NCBI RefSeq assembly: GCF_014905175.1
Contig: NC_057792.1
Span: 17,676,963-17,740,962 of the forward strand
DNA: 64,000 nt
Reading direction: 5' to 3'
DNA from: Aphidius gifuensis
Lineage: Eukaryota > Arthropoda > Insecta > Hymenoptera > Braconidae
The notes under the pieces were generated by a model that saw nothing but the letters and a program-made list of their open reading frames with translations, ran no database searches and was not told the DNA's origin. A program made the translations under genes and the position numbers. Below, in pieces: positions 1 to 14,400 of this stretch. Each line of letters starts with the position of its first letter. Positions within the stretch are counted from its first letter, which is position 1.

Positions 1-635
1 TCAAGTAAATTTTCCAACTAAAGTGATAACACATTTAACAATGTTTTTGAACTCACTTAAAATTCATCCTAAGAATTTTCTCATTGGTATATAGTACAAG
101 GAGGGCGTACAAAATCGTCATGATAATATGAAAACCACATAATTTCTCACCTTGTATTTAACACGAATAAATTTACAGAATACTCTTGTCGATCCTCATA
201 ATTATCGTGTTGCACTGTAGTCATCATAGAGATTATATGTGAAAATTTTATGTACGATTTAGCATAAATGCGCAACTTGTTATTATTATTATTTTTTTAA
301 ATAAAATCCATTGACTTTTGCGTACATCTCGCACAGTTCAATGCACGTTTACCTTGTTTATGTCTTTATGTATATATATATAGTTTCAAGTATTAAGCAT
401 CGTTGTATATTCATTTTCTCTTTGTCGCTCTTTTAGCTCAGATTTTATCTTGTTCTTTCTCGCGTGTGCTCAAGTGTATAAACGTTGCTTTCCTCCATAT
501 AGCTAAGAACTAGAAAGGCCATATCTTAACAACAAGATTTAAGCATGATTTTCTGTACTTAGCCGTGAGAAATTTCTATAGGCAAATGGTAAAATTGTAT
601 TGTGCATCAAAAGTGGCAGTTGGTCGGAGAAAACG

Positions 636-656
636 ATCATCATCATCATCATCATC
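636..656 (+). repeat. (ATC)7 microsatellite
   Basis: There are seven perfect ATC triplets in non-coding DNA. Confidence 0.9.
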
Positions 657-3600
657 TAATATATTTTCTCTGCAGTTTATTCAGTTACTTTTATATAGAT
701 ATATTTATTTATTCATTTATTTATTTTTTTTTTCTTTTACTTTGATATATTTATTACGTAACTTGATATGTACTTAGACCATAATATATTTATCTATGTG
801 TACATGCAGTATTCAAGTGGGAGTTTTGTGCTATTGGTCGTGCCGCGAACCCCGACATTAATCCCTCGCTGGCCTGGCAAAGATAAGATTCAAACTGATG
901 GGCTTTGTCTGAAAGTCCTTTTGGATTTGTTCTATAAGAGCTCCCGGATTTTCCAACTTATATTCCTTTCGAGTTCTTTTTAGGTTTTCTAAATCAAGTT
1001 TGATGGACCCACAGACGATTGCATATATACTCTCTGTATTCTTTTTTTTTTTTATTTTTCACTATCTCTTCTCACTTTATTTTTTTTTTCTTTCCATATT
1101 TTTGTTGAAAAAGTAGTCAGCTCGTTGATAAAAAAAAGAAAAACCCCTCTTACTTTTCTTCGATTGCTCAAACTTTTCCAATTTCTTACTATTTTTCATA
1201 GTGGCTTTTTATTATTTTTATTTTTTCTTCATAAATATATCTTGCAATTTTGTTTTAGTATTGCCATAACTATAGTTAGTGTTATTATTAAAGCTTGGGC
1301 GTAAAAAAAGTTTTTTTTTTTTTTTTATATTTTTACCTGAATGAAAAAACTTATATACATATGTGATGAATCTTTGCAATATTTTATAAATTTTTGTAAT
1401 TCTATAAATAGGTGTAGTAATCTTATGAAAATAAATGCTTATGCTTTATGAATGTCATACATAATGCTATGAAATTTATTTAAAAAAAAAAAAAATAAAT
1501 ATTGTGATATATACGCCAATTGTAAGAGTCAAGGGACACATAATTTTCATGATGCTCATATATATCGAAATGATGGGGATCCTCGGTTCGATGTTATTGA
1601 CAACCTTCGGTCATATATACTCGTAAAAAAAAGCTACACCGAGTTATTCTTGAAATTCTGATGGGTACTTCAAATAATGTACTGGAATTTTTTTTTCCAC
1701 ATATACCGTGCCATTTGGCCTCTCGTAAACATTTGAAATATGATCAGACAAGACTTGTATATATATTTTTTTTTTAACAGACATTTTAACAATTTAAAAA
1801 TAATATTTTTACCTATATCATTGACTCGCTCAATCGAAAGCAATAGTTTCGAAACGATTTATCCTTTCTCAATGATCATTGATGTGTCCTATTAAAAACA
1901 CACATGTATACTTTGCAGTTGTCTAACGCTTGCTTTTTTTAATCTCGTCTCGATATAAATTGTAGTTTACAATTGCTTGCTCAAGCGACCAAACCCTAGG
2001 GTGTTAATCCAGGGAGAATTGGTCACTATTCGAGGACAACCCAATGTGTTGTCCTTTTTACACAAGCATCAACGGGACATTGCATTAAACAAGTAGAAAA
2101 TAAATATATATATATGCCAATCTATTGTACGTTATATACATCAACAGCTGCTTCGTTGAGATTTAATAGCATTATCCTAAATTTTCCAAACAAAAAAATA
2201 GAAAAAAAAATATCTTGGTACTGCTTTTTTTTTAAAATAATTTTTTACTCTATTTTATAGTTAGTTTTATTTTATTTTTTGTCAGTTTATTCAGTAAATT
2301 TTTTTGTATATATTTTTAGACATTTTATCTTTTCCCCTCGTTGCATCTCATCCTGCCTCTATGGATTTTTAACACCAACATTATTTTGAGTCATAGACGT
2401 GTACACGAGATTACGTCAAATTCACATCGGGCTCTCAACGTCATCATGTGCAAACAATTTCATTTTTTTTTTCCCTTATTTTTATCACTTTTCCAGCATA
2501 CGTTATATATATTTTTTTTTTCTTCTTTCAACTCATCATGACTAACGTATATACAGATGCTCTGTGTACTGAATTTCATGGTATATTGAACGAGAAAATA
2601 AAGACATGCGTAAAGAAACGTTGAGCAAAATAAAAAAATAAAAATAAGAAACAAAAAAAATAAATAAACCACAAGAAAATTAACACGTCAGCCAGATAAA
2701 TATGTTGATAGTGAACGCGTAACATTGTGGTGGGACAGTAACTCGTTTATATATACTTCTCGTAGGTTTTTCTTGTTGTTTTTGTTTTTGTTTTTGTTGG
2801 TGTGTTGTGCGCTTGCAACGATAGAGCAAAAAGACACGCGATACAATTTGTTGAATTCGATGTACACACGTCTCGTTAGCTAGAATTATTTTACAATAAA
2901 TAAATAAATAAAATAAATTTGTCATTATTAAAAAATTCATCGAAAATTATAGTCAAACATTTATATATATTTGTGAAAATAAAATTTAAAATTTAAATTC
3001 ATTTTTTTTTTATCTCTCATTATTCATGAATTTCAATTGAATTTATTACTTCTTTTGATATATTGTTTTATAAAAGAGATTTGCACTTCAAAAAGCATTG
3101 ACTAAAAAAATTTCATATAATTCATTGAATGTTGAAAACAAATAAATATTTTATATGTATAACACATTTTTTGTCGCCATTGGTACTTGTGTACTTGAGA
3201 ATATCGTATGCTATTCAGACAATTGGAAGAAGAAGAAGAAGCTACGACAAAAGTTTCATTGCTTTGTGAAAACTGTATGTATTATGATGAAGCTCGAAAT
3301 TCTCATAGTAGCTTTATGTATAAGATGTGACTAGACTATAACTATATATCTATACATGCCCCGCCTTGTTGTATTTTTTTTCTTCCTCCCTTAAACATTG
3401 AATGAAAATAAATAATAACAACGAAAAACAAAAAAGTCTTTTAAGAGTCATTTTCGAATGAACACAAGGCGAGATCATTGAATTTTCTATACTTTTTATG
3501 TACTTTGTGTACACTTTTTTCACTTTTCAATAAACTATATATTTACTTTTTTGTTTATCGACATTGCAGAAGTCTGCAGGTACTTTTAAAACTTTAAAAA

Positions 3601-3773
3601 ACTTTGCATAAAAGAAAAGTGCAGTATAATAAAAAAATAAATATTTTTTATTTTAAATAAAATATAAACTGTCTAGTTTTATATTCTTTTAAAATCAATA
3701 TATAAGTATATCTTTATTTTTGTTATTAAATATTTATTTACACCTTGAATATCATGTCTTAATGAGGTATTTT

Positions 3774-3795
3774 GTGTCTAGAAATTTCTAGACAC
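3774..3795. repeat. Perfect 22-nt palindrome with a heat-shock-element-like core
   Basis: The arm GTGTCTAGAAA is followed directly by its exact reverse complement. The centre AGAAA-TTTCT fits two inverted heat-shock-factor pentamers (nGAAn-nTTCn). Whether it is used is unknown; only the symmetry is seen. Confidence 0.55.
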
Positions 3796-5640
3796 CTTTA
3801 TCGTAAATATTTCCTTGAGAAGCCAATAGCAAAATGCCCGGAGGGTAGTCAAGCCTGTTTTCACTGTTTTACACAGTAGTACTTTGTCTATGACTATATG
3901 ACTATGTGTATATGAATATCCATACAACAACTGGTCTCGACTTTGACTAACTAGCCTTCAAAGCATAATATTCTGTGTGAATATTACTTTTAAGTACATA
4001 AATTTATACAGCAATAGTGCACCCACACGAACACACATCTACATAGTTCATTTTGTTTTTTTTTTTTTTTCTTTTTAACTAGGTGTTTTGTATAGTTAAT
4101 GGATAACGGGAGCAAAATTTCATACTCTTTTTCTTTCAATCTTTCTCTCAATATATGCATATATATCATCATGTGATGTAGAAAAATAAAAAAATTAAAA
4201 AAAACAGGTATACACATCTTCGATCGTGTGCACTACTGCTGGTTTTCACATGAACATAACCAACAAGGGTCCCACGATCTTACTAAATAAAAAAATATAA
4301 AAAATTCCGGTCTTCTCTACTCAAAGACAGGTTATTTCCTCGGATCGTTCAACTGGAAATACAGAAAGTAATAGTTGAAGCTGTTATTTTATCAAGTGTT
4401 TTATTATTTTTGATATTTTAAATAAAAAAAAAACAAAGAGAAAAATTTATTATCAATATATATTTATCATAAAAATATGCAATTAAATTAATTTTTAAAT
4501 CTACTACTTGTATACTTGTTATTCAAGTAGTCACAAACAATCGATAATAAATCAAATTATTTTATGAAAAAAAAAAAAAAAGAATATTATAATGAAAATT
4601 AATTGACTTGAGGCAATTTTTGTCATAGTAAGTTTTATCCCTTGAGTCACTTCTAATTTTATCGAATCTCGTAAAATAAATATTTAACTTAATCTACGAT
4701 GAAAAGTATGAAGGGTGAAGCCTTGGGGGTTTCAGATTACAAATATATATATAAAATAGTACGGACCAATGACCAGTCAACGATTAATACAAAATTGAGT
4801 TTGAAAGATTGTCATTTCCCCTTGTATATATAAATACATATTTATTTTTTATATTGGTCATAAGAAAACCTTTATACTTGGTAATTATATTGCATAAATA
4901 ATAGTATATTTGATAAAAGATTCAAAGAAAATATATCCCTACCAGATGGGACCAAAAACAGATAAATAAGTCTTCTTGTTTTGCCGACAGATCAAATTAA
5001 TTACACAAAAAATTCGATTGCTAAAACGTTACAAAGTCAACGAAGAGCTGTTTACTGTATTTCATTCGAGAAGGTAGATGAAATTGAACATTGAATTTTT
5101 TAAAAAGGACCTTCATACGACCATGGAGTTTTTTATTTGCTTTTTTTACTTCCCATATATCCGTTATCAGCCACATCAGTTGCGAATCATAAGTTGAATG
5201 TTGTTATATAGTGGGGCAAGTTGTTTTAAGGAATTAACGGACTTTCGAGGGTAACCGGTCTTTGGAATGCTGAAGAAAGTAAAGCATCCCAATATGGATA
5301 TATGAATTGACGAGTTACGTGTGGGGGCGAGTATTTTATATAATTTTTATTGACTTTTTTTTTTGTTTTTATCTTAAATTCATTACAAAAATGATAAAAA
5401 TATTTTTCGTTATAAAGAGCTGATATCTGATTAATAAAAAAAAAAAAGGGATACATGTATACCGTTTCTAATAATAATTGAACTGAATTGCATATATGCA
5501 TTATGGTATTTATTTATTATCATATAGATATTTTTTATGATGGGTGGAGTAGTATAAAAATGTATATACTGTAATGGAAGATGTGAAGAGAGGCAAATGC
5601 ATTATATATATATAAGAAAATATTGTTGTTGATATATAGT

Positions 5641-5860
5641 AATACAGTCTTGATGGCCCTCCGCGATGCGACGCGCAGGAGTCGTGAGCTCAATCCCTGA
5701 CGACCCCCATCACGCGATTCTATGGCTATATAACGACGAATGAAACCGAGGGAGTGCTTTGGGTTAGGTCTTAGGTTACATTCGTGGGTCCCGGTTCTTG
5801 AGTCACGCGAGCAACAAAGACAACAGCATCGCAGAGGTATATTTCATTTCGTTTTTGTAT
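5641..5860 (+). other. GC-rich intronic island with tRNA-like segment and TATA-like motif
   Basis: This is a clear GC-rich island in AT-rich surroundings. At 5652-5711 a tRNA-like segment has end stem GATGG/CCATC and a degenerate B-box-like region (GAGCTCAATCC). It is too short (60 nt) and poorly paired for a working tRNA. A TATA-like ctatataa follows near 5728-5735. About 100 nt further on, GCAGAG|GTATAT at about 5838 could be a splice donor. It may be a SINE remnant, an enhancer or a non-coding first exon; none is shown. Confidence 0.35.
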
Positions 5861-8331
5861 TTCTATAGCTTCTTTCTTTTCTCATCTTTTGCTGCAACAA
5901 CAACTCATATATATATATAAAATATATATCTAGGCGCGCTGCATATAGCCCATTCGTGTCTCTTGGTTCCGGGTACGAGACTACGAGCTCTCTACCAGAG
6001 AGATGCTCCTTATTCTTCTTCTTTTATTTATTTATTTATATTTACTTTTTTCTTTCATTCACTTCAAATATACTCTAGCATCATTTCTTCATTTTTTTTT
6101 TTTTTTTTTTGTCTTCACGCCTCCTTTGTATACTTATTTTATCCGGAAATCTACTTATACTTGTTCGAGAATCAAGGACATTTTTCAAAGTAATAATCAT
6201 TGTTGTTGTAATTTAAATTATCATTAAATACAAATAATAATAATGTTTTATTTTATTTGTAATGTTTTAATAATGTTGATGGATAAAAAAAATAATTATT
6301 ATGATGCGTTTACTTTGATCAATGAATCACACTGTGAGGTAATGCAAGCATGACACATTTTCTTTATTAATATTGCATTTGTCATTTAAAAATTTATATG
6401 CTTCTATGTAGAAGCAGTAAAACACTCAAATCAATATATTAATTTTTCAATATTGTTTTAAATTTTAATGCAATAATGCTAAAATGTAAATTCATTTGAA
6501 TTTATATTTACAAAAAGGAAAAACAGTCCTTCTCTTTTTTTGTAGTCAATAGGATAATAATAATTTGATGTCAAAAAGAAAAACAAATATATTTCTTTTC
6601 ATAAAACTTGTGTTGAATGTAAAACACATATTATTTTTTGCTAAAGTACTTTATCGTTTTTCCATTGGTATTTACGAGCAATATAATGGACTGTCGATTT
6701 AAACTTTTTTGGCCAATGGAAAAAAAGATATTATACATATTATACACATGTAAAATTCTATAAGAGGATAGTAGTAAAGCAAGTAATACATATTTTAATG
6801 TATATATACTGACCGAAAGAGGTAAAGTCAATTCAAATTGCCATATTTTCCAAGAAAATGGGCCATCTGGTCTCGTCGGTTTTATTCTGATGGAAAACGA
6901 AAAAACCCATTGGAAATTCGTGAAGAGAATTTCATCTTTTTTTTTTTTTACATTGAAACGAATTTTTCTCTCTTTTTTTTCTCTAGTTTCTTGGCTCTTT
7001 ACCCACTCAGTTTGTCATTTATCCTACTGAATAAATATCAAGCTTATCTTACGGTACTTTAAATACAATAATTCTTGTATGTGGATTTTGAGTGGCAATG
7101 TAATGCTATTTTTAAAAATATCTATTTTTCATTGCCAAGTCCATTATAGTCAACAAATTTTACTGAATAATTTTATTTTTTACTCAAAAATCAACGAGAA
7201 TATATAACGAGATAGCTGTTGTAATTTGTAAACTAAAACTTAAATCAAATTAAGCCATACTTGTCGGAAATTAATGCCAGAGGGAATCAAACTATATTGG
7301 AAAAACTTGATAAAAAAAAAAATACAATAAGTATAACTAGATAAAAATAATAAAATGACAAATAAACTTAAAGATTTATATAGCAGCAAGTAAAAGTTGA
7401 GATTATAATTTAACTACTGTTTATATTTTATGAATAAAATTTAAAATTGCTAATGGCAAAATGTCAATGAATCTTTTTTGAATAAAAAATAATTATCAAA
7501 GTGTTTTTACATGTTTTTAAAAATATACTTGAAATTTAAATGGACCTGTGTTTAATGATGATGAAGCTTAATTTGTAAATAATTAATTCAATATTTAAAT
7601 GGCGCCTTTTTTTTATTGGTTATTCGTGTCGATAATGAAAAATTTTTGTTAGGGTGGGGCAATAGACAAGTTGACACGATATTACGAGCTAAATTCAGGT
7701 ACTATATTCGTGATCGAAACTAAGCACGATTTTGTATACGGTCTGTTGAACTCAAAGAATGTCCAAACATCCGTAACTTGATACATATACTGTCCCTCTT
7801 GTAAGACACTGAAGTGAGAATTATAGGAAGCCAAGAATAATATTGATTGGTGTCTAGTGTCAACGTGACACTATTGCAACATTAATATACCTCATATATA
7901 CATATTTAATATTGCAAAATTTATCATTAATTATATATTTATTCACTGTTGATAACATGTGGCAAAAACATTAACATTCCTGTTTGATATACACTGCCTT
8001 TTACCAAAATGAATATACATTTATTTTCTTCATTTAAAAATACCTTGTATATGTATAAATTAATTTATACAAATAAAATTTTTTAAACATTCATTTGTTG
8101 AACTAAATAAGTAGACTTATGATTAGTGTGTAATTGGCTTTAATGGAAAAAAAATTTATATGGTTTCACATAGAGTTTTTTGTTGTTGAAATAATTTTAT
8201 TATTTATCAAAAAGTTTTGCTATGAATTTTTTTGTTATTTAATAAAAGTTGGTCAGTATTGAAAATTGAATTTTTAAACTTGTTGTTTTTCATATTTTCT
8301 TATATATTTAAAAAAAAAAAAAAAAAAAAAA
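5861..8331. other. Non-coding AT-rich DNA, presumed PlexA intron
   Basis: No exon, RNA gene or mobile element was recognised. Poly-T tracts dominate. A TGGCGCC motif sits at 7600-7606, and an 8-bp stem with 3-nt loop (TAGTGTCA/TGACACTA) at 7855-7873. The stretch ends in a run of 22 adenines at 8310-8331. Confidence 0.6.
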
Positions 8332-8450
8332 CAATCCCCGTTTACTGACCTACGTCAGAAGCTATTCCGATAACTATAGAGACTGGCGTCAGTGGTGGAA
8401 AGGGCGCCATAGATATCGACCCAGCTATTACGATGGCGCGCAATGTGAGT
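8332..8450. promoter_or_regulatory. GC-rich intronic island with two CTCF-like motifs (putative)
   Basis: About 120 nt of near-balanced base composition directly follow a 22-base poly-A run. TGGCGCC occurs on the minus strand (8403-8409) and cgaTGGCGCg on the plus strand (8431-8440). Both resemble the core of insect CTCF sites. A donor-like GTGAGT follows at 8445-8450, so a small unrecognised exon is an alternative. It does not translate into recognisable plexin sequence. Confidence 0.3.
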
Positions 8451-11400
8451 ATGTATTTATGTACTAATATATATATATATTTAATGTATACATATATACT
8501 TATTTTATGTTGAACCCCGGAGAGTTAGATATACGTTAGAACTATTTTGAACAACTTCTCAAAGTGGACTTGCCACACAAGCTATATACATTTTGCCTCC
8601 TACTCTCATGTCACTTGCCAATAAATTCTCATCCCTCCATGTACATTTCTTTTTTTGCAAGTAAACTCGGTAAATTTTCGAGGATATAGCCCTGTCAATA
8701 ATGTTTGTATTTGCAGATCTAAAAACCTGATGTTTCAATTGCCAGTGTAAATAGAGTTAAAAAATTTTCACAACTAGTGTATATTTCTATAAAAAATAGA
8801 ATAGAAAAAAATAAATAAATTGTAAGAAATTTATCTGCTGGTTAGTTTACAAACGATCAACATGAATTTATTGTATGTGTGTGGGTATACGCAATATCTT
8901 GAGTGTGACAGTAATCGTATCCGTATGTACAACGGCTCTGTCACCCTGAAAAGCGACCCCTGTCGTTGACGAGTTCGTGACCACCCTCAAATGCCCCGCC
9001 TTATGCTGGTGAAACAAATCCCCCATCATTCGTGGGCATTCATTCGATTTTTTTTTTTTTTTAACTTGTTTTTCCTCCCCATGTCCTTTTATCAGATCTA
9101 TACCTTTTTTGCTTTCTCTGTAATTTTTTTTTTTTTTTTTTTACATCATGTTCGAAAGTTCTTGTGTGTACTTTTAGATTTTTTTTTACATTTTTTTTCT
9201 TTCCCCCGTTCTGTAGTACAAAATTTTAAGGACCATCCTTCTTAGGATCAAACAGATCCCTGAATAATTGGCTCTCTAATTGAAGTTTAGGAATTTAAAA
9301 TTTGCTTTTTTTTTTTTTAATGATACGATTGAGTTTTTTGAATATTGCATTGGGGAATTTTATTTATTTTTTAATTAGGGTTGTATAGTATATGTATTTA
9401 ACAAATACATTTGAATTTTTAAATTTTATTATTCAAGAAAAAAAATTATAATTGACTTGACAACAAAAAAAAGAAATATTTAAAATGTTAAATTTTTTTA
9501 AAAATAAAGTAACATTAGTCGACGACCCAATTCACCAAAAACACGCAAACTTTTTATTGCCTCGAGAGAGCATGACCTCTTCATTCATGAGATTAAAAAT
9601 AAATAAAAATAAAAAAATAAAAATACATAACATATATAAGAATTGAGAGTGCAAACTCTGTAGTGAATGAAAATGAATGAGAATTTATATTTAAAAGCAT
9701 TGTAAAAATATAAAAATATAGGTAGACATTTAAGTTGGTAGAAAAATAATAACAATAAATATATAAATAAATAAAAAGGGTTGAAATAGAGAGAGAAAAA
9801 AAAAGCGAAATAGTTAACGCTAAGCACGCGGGTGTAGTCTAAAAGAGGGTTGATATAAAAAAGATGCGCGCAGGATCGAACAGATTGCCCGTTGGCCAGT
9901 GGATTGAGTTCAAAATACACAAAATTTTAATCAGCTACCTATTGGGACTATTGGGAATATAATAATACTAGCAGATGATATTACTTAACAAAATAAATAA
10001 AAATAAATTTAAATGAAAAAAAAAAAAAAAAAAATCATTTACAAATAAAAAAAAATCTCACAATAGTCTAATTTACATAAAATAATATTTATTTGAATTT
10101 TATTTTTTTTATTTTTTTCTTTTTATATTTCTCTTGTTGATTCAAGTAAATACACTCAACAATTTATTGAACTGAATTTAAATATATATTTATTTTTTTA
10201 TCTAAATTAAAAAACTCTTAAATGAATTCAAGTTTTTTGTTTTTTTCTTTCAAATGAAAAATAAATTAAATAAATAAAAATATTATTAGATTTATTTGTA
10301 TAATAAAATTTATAATATATTTTTTAATAATATGAAGTTTATTGGATGTTATTAAAATGATAAACAGATATGAATTTCAATTGTCAACAGTTGTGTGTGT
10401 GGTAAATGAGAGAAGAGCTATATGAGCTATACGCCATTATTGTTAAAAACTTTTGTACGCATGTGCATGTTAAATTTATCCTTCTAGTGCTTGTTATATC
10501 AGTATGGTATAAAGATAACATATACACACAGTATATACCTATGAAATTTCCGGTAACCTGGGTTACTCTCTCAACTCTCAAGTACACTCACGAGAGATCC
10601 CCCAAGTTTATCCGATTATATATACGTTAACGGTTATACATATACAAAATACATGTTGATAAACGAAAATAACGTCAGTTTGTTGTCTCGCAGAATCATA
10701 GTTGGGTATTAGAGAGCAACATGTACGAGTATTAAACACGTAAGATCTTCAAAAACACGAGCAAATTGCTGTTGGTTTAATTTGATCCTTTCTCACTTTT
10801 ATTTTGATACTGGATTATCTCTTAGATACGTCTGACACAGAAATATTTTTTTTCTCCTGGTAGATCCTTATAATGCTTCACTATATATAATAGTACAAGA
10901 AAAAAAAAAAAAAAAAAGTTATTATGCTGATCAGATATATAATCAATTTTTGAAAAAATTGCTGCAATCTAGGTAATGGCAGGTGGCAAAGGCCTCAATC
11001 GCCCTTGAGGCCCTTGTAATATGAGGTAACACGAGGTCGTACATGCAAGAGAGATAACCAATATAAGAGTTAAAAAAGTAAAATAAAAAATATATTAAAA
11101 AAATGCAGACGGGACCGGCTTAGCTAGTCTCGTGGGATTCAGTGGCGCCTCTTGCCATTTTGCTACCCCCTGTGAACTAAAATTGAGCTTGATGCGCACC
11201 CTCAGTTGTTGTTGGATGAAAAAGCTCTACATGTATATAGAAATAGCGAGTCTCGGTGCCTTCTTTAGAGCAATACGAATCAATAGTGCGCCTTTTGCTT
11301 TTACGGTCAACGTGCGGGTACGTTGGTGACTTCTATGATTTTCTCTATTGCATTTTTATCTCAAGCCAAGGGTTATTTAAGCTACCGAAGGGTACTGCTA

Positions 11401-14400
11401 TGAGACGACTCATAAGACTTCTCCATTTTACTTGTCTTTCTTCAGGCATGCCTTTGGGAAATTCTTATTTTCTTTACTTATTTTTTTTTCATTTCACTTG
11501 ACAAGGAAAACTGTATTGTCTTTCTTAGATTTACATTGTATTTTGTTTGTTTTCTTTAATCATTATTTTTATTTTCTTTATTGCACTCAAGATTGTATTT
11601 TTTATTTTTAGTTTCTGTTATTTTAATTATATATTTTTTTAATTTACTTTTTTTTTTTTAACAAATGATTCTTTTTCTCATCTAGACTAGTCTGGAATTT
11701 TACTGAATTTAAAATGTAATTTCAATGAAATTAAAGTTTTCTTTTTTTATAGCTACTTTTTATATAAATATATTTTGAGGTTTTTATTTTATCATCACCA
11801 ACAGCTATTTATTTTAATTCAAAACTGACATATTCATTTGCAAAATAAAAACAAAAAAAAAAAAATCTATTCTATATGGATATATAAATCGAATTTTCCG
11901 TTTATTCAAAACTGCACCTGTAGTCTCAAATGGCTGCATTACAGTTCATATGAACATATCGAGACTCGCCCACAGTATGTAATGGAGTTTGGTGGATTGA
12001 TGCAAGGGCTGTTTCGACATTTGTTATTATGCCTACGTGCCACAGGCGCTAGAAAACAAAAAAAAAAAAAAAACAAATTGTATATAAAAAAATCGGATTA
12101 CAAAAGTAGGGAGAGATTTTCAATCAACGTCGAAAAAAGTGAGTCTGACATAGTCGGGCCCTGACCTCGATGAATTGTCGAAATAAATTAAAGTGGTTAA
12201 ACGCAAAAAGGGATGACGGTCACAATGACTGACTAGGTACTACAACTAAAATTGTAAATAGAAAATAAAGAGTATATATAGTAAAACAGTAATTTCTTCT
12301 TGTGCAACCCCGTGGCAAAGTGCTTCCCCTTCGGTGGTAACTGATGTTTTCTGGACATTACATCTCCAGCCCCTAATTTTAATTTCAATAATGTCTAGAG
12401 CAACGAGCCATTTAATGTCCCGGGGCCTTATCTCTTTCCCTCACATTATATTTTATCATCGTCATCATCATCATCACAACTCCCCTATGCCATTTTCAAC
12501 ACACACTACCAACTTTCTCCTGTTGAATTACACACAAGCATTATTATTGTTTTAAAACTATTTAAATAATTAATTTTCATATATACACTGATGTTGTTGA
12601 TGATATAAAAATATTGTGATTTTAAATATAGAATTTAAGCTGAATAAATTGAGTAAAATTTAAAAATTAAATTTAATGTAGATATAGACAAAAATGAATT
12701 GGATGAAAATAATGGAACAAGTGTTCAACACATTCCCAAATCGTTTGTCTTGCATCCAAGTCATTGTTCCATTTTCCTTGACTAGCTTTTGGCATTTTGC
12801 CCCAATGTATATATATGTGTGTGTGCTCACTTTACTGACAATTCTTCCTTCTGCTGGTTACTCCCTGTTTACACTGAGGTTTCCTTGAAAATTGATTTAG
12901 CACCAGAGAATTTCCGCCACCACCGGTTGAATTTTTCACTGTATGAAAACTTGCATGCCAAGCCAGCTGATCATCAGCCATTTTTATTTTTCATTCATAT
13001 TTATTTTTCATATTTATATTTTTTTTATAAACCAGCAATTTTCTTATTCACATATGCCAACTATCCTCTTGAGAGTATTTGAAGTTGACTCATTCCACCA
13101 TTTTACAGTAACATTGTTTATTATATCAATTTATTAAGTCTTTTTTTTTTTTTTGCTCATGTAGCCAGAATTTTTCAGAGTAAATAATACACGCCACTAT
13201 CATTTTATTTTACTATTTTTTTTTCATTTTTTATTTTATCTATTTTCATTTTTTTTTTTTCTTCCATTATTTCATGTTCATTTGTGATTTCAAGCACGTG
13301 CGTCTTTCCTGTATCATTCACGAAACTTTTCTATGTCGAGATCCCGAGGGAGATTATCCACTTGGTGTTCGATATTAAAAAAAAAAAATAAATAAATAAA
13401 CCTACTATGTTAAAAAAAAAAAAAAGAAAACTAGTTGAAAAATGTAGCAAAAAAAAAAATAAATAGCAAGAGTTTAGAAAATAGTAGCAAAAAGAAAATG
13501 AGAATTGGGGTCAAAAAGTAATTTGCGAAACGTCAGAGGCGTCATTCTTTTCGACAGGCTGTCTTTCCGCAGTTTTCGACCTTAATTGCTGTGCCTCTCA
13601 AGCAATTCAACTTGTTTTTATTCTCCTTCATCGTACATCCAATCTTACAACCCCTTGATTTTTAAAATTCACCCTAAGAATGTTTTCTCAACAATAAAAT
13701 TATATATTTTTTTTTTCTGCCAGACTTTTATAATTTTGTTGGCATAAAAAAAGCTCTCAAAGTCGATAAATCGAAGTAGCGACTCTAAAAGTTTTTTGTA
13801 CCCCGGGCTAGATTTATATTGTATATAAAAATAAATAAAAAATGTATATTAAAAAGATTGACAATATGGTGCCTCTCAATGGATGGATGTATAATATCAA
13901 TATTATGTAATAATGGATTTTGTGTCTCTTGAAATATACGTTCACCGGTTACCATCAAATTTATTCATCCGGCGTTTCACGTCCAATATCTAAATGATAT
14001 GCTGTTTGGATTATTCACTGAAATTCAGTCATTTATTTCTTATATACAACCAACAGGTCGTTTCTATATATCGTTATTCAATAACATTTAATCACCCAAC
14101 TTTTTCATACAATTCTTTTTATTTTCACCCTTGATCAATAATTTAACTCTTTATCGCAATTGACATCTTTAAACTGATAAAATCAATTTTATTTTTTGTC
14201 ATTATTTTAAACAAAAACTATGTGTTATTATAAAGTTTCATATAATTGAATTTAATCTTATCAAAAAACTGTAATTGAAAATAAAATTAAATTACAATTT
14301 TACCAGTGACTCAGAAAAAAAATATCATTTTATGTTTTTCGTATTTATGGATCGATGTAATGGGACTAAAAAAAATTTATACAAGACAAAGAAAAATAAA

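Larger units (their letters stand above)
1..5640. other. Non-coding AT-rich DNA, presumed PlexA intron (left part)
   Basis: No exon could be recognised here. The sequence is AT-rich with many poly-T and poly-A runs, which give short phenylalanine/lysine-rich open frames that I regard as chance. Visible details are an (ATC)7 microsatellite at 636-656, slightly GC-richer patches near 840-930 and 1980-2060, and a perfect 22-nt palindrome at 3774-3795. It is presumed intronic because the exon at 27293 is internal and needs upstream sema exons; a separate intergenic origin cannot be excluded. Confidence 0.6.

Noticed and set aside
565..983. Short frames at 565-983 and dozens of similar 60-110-codon frames across both introns
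   Set aside because: They are low-complexity products of poly-T, poly-A and dinucleotide runs, lack recognisable domains and often overlap frames on the other strand.
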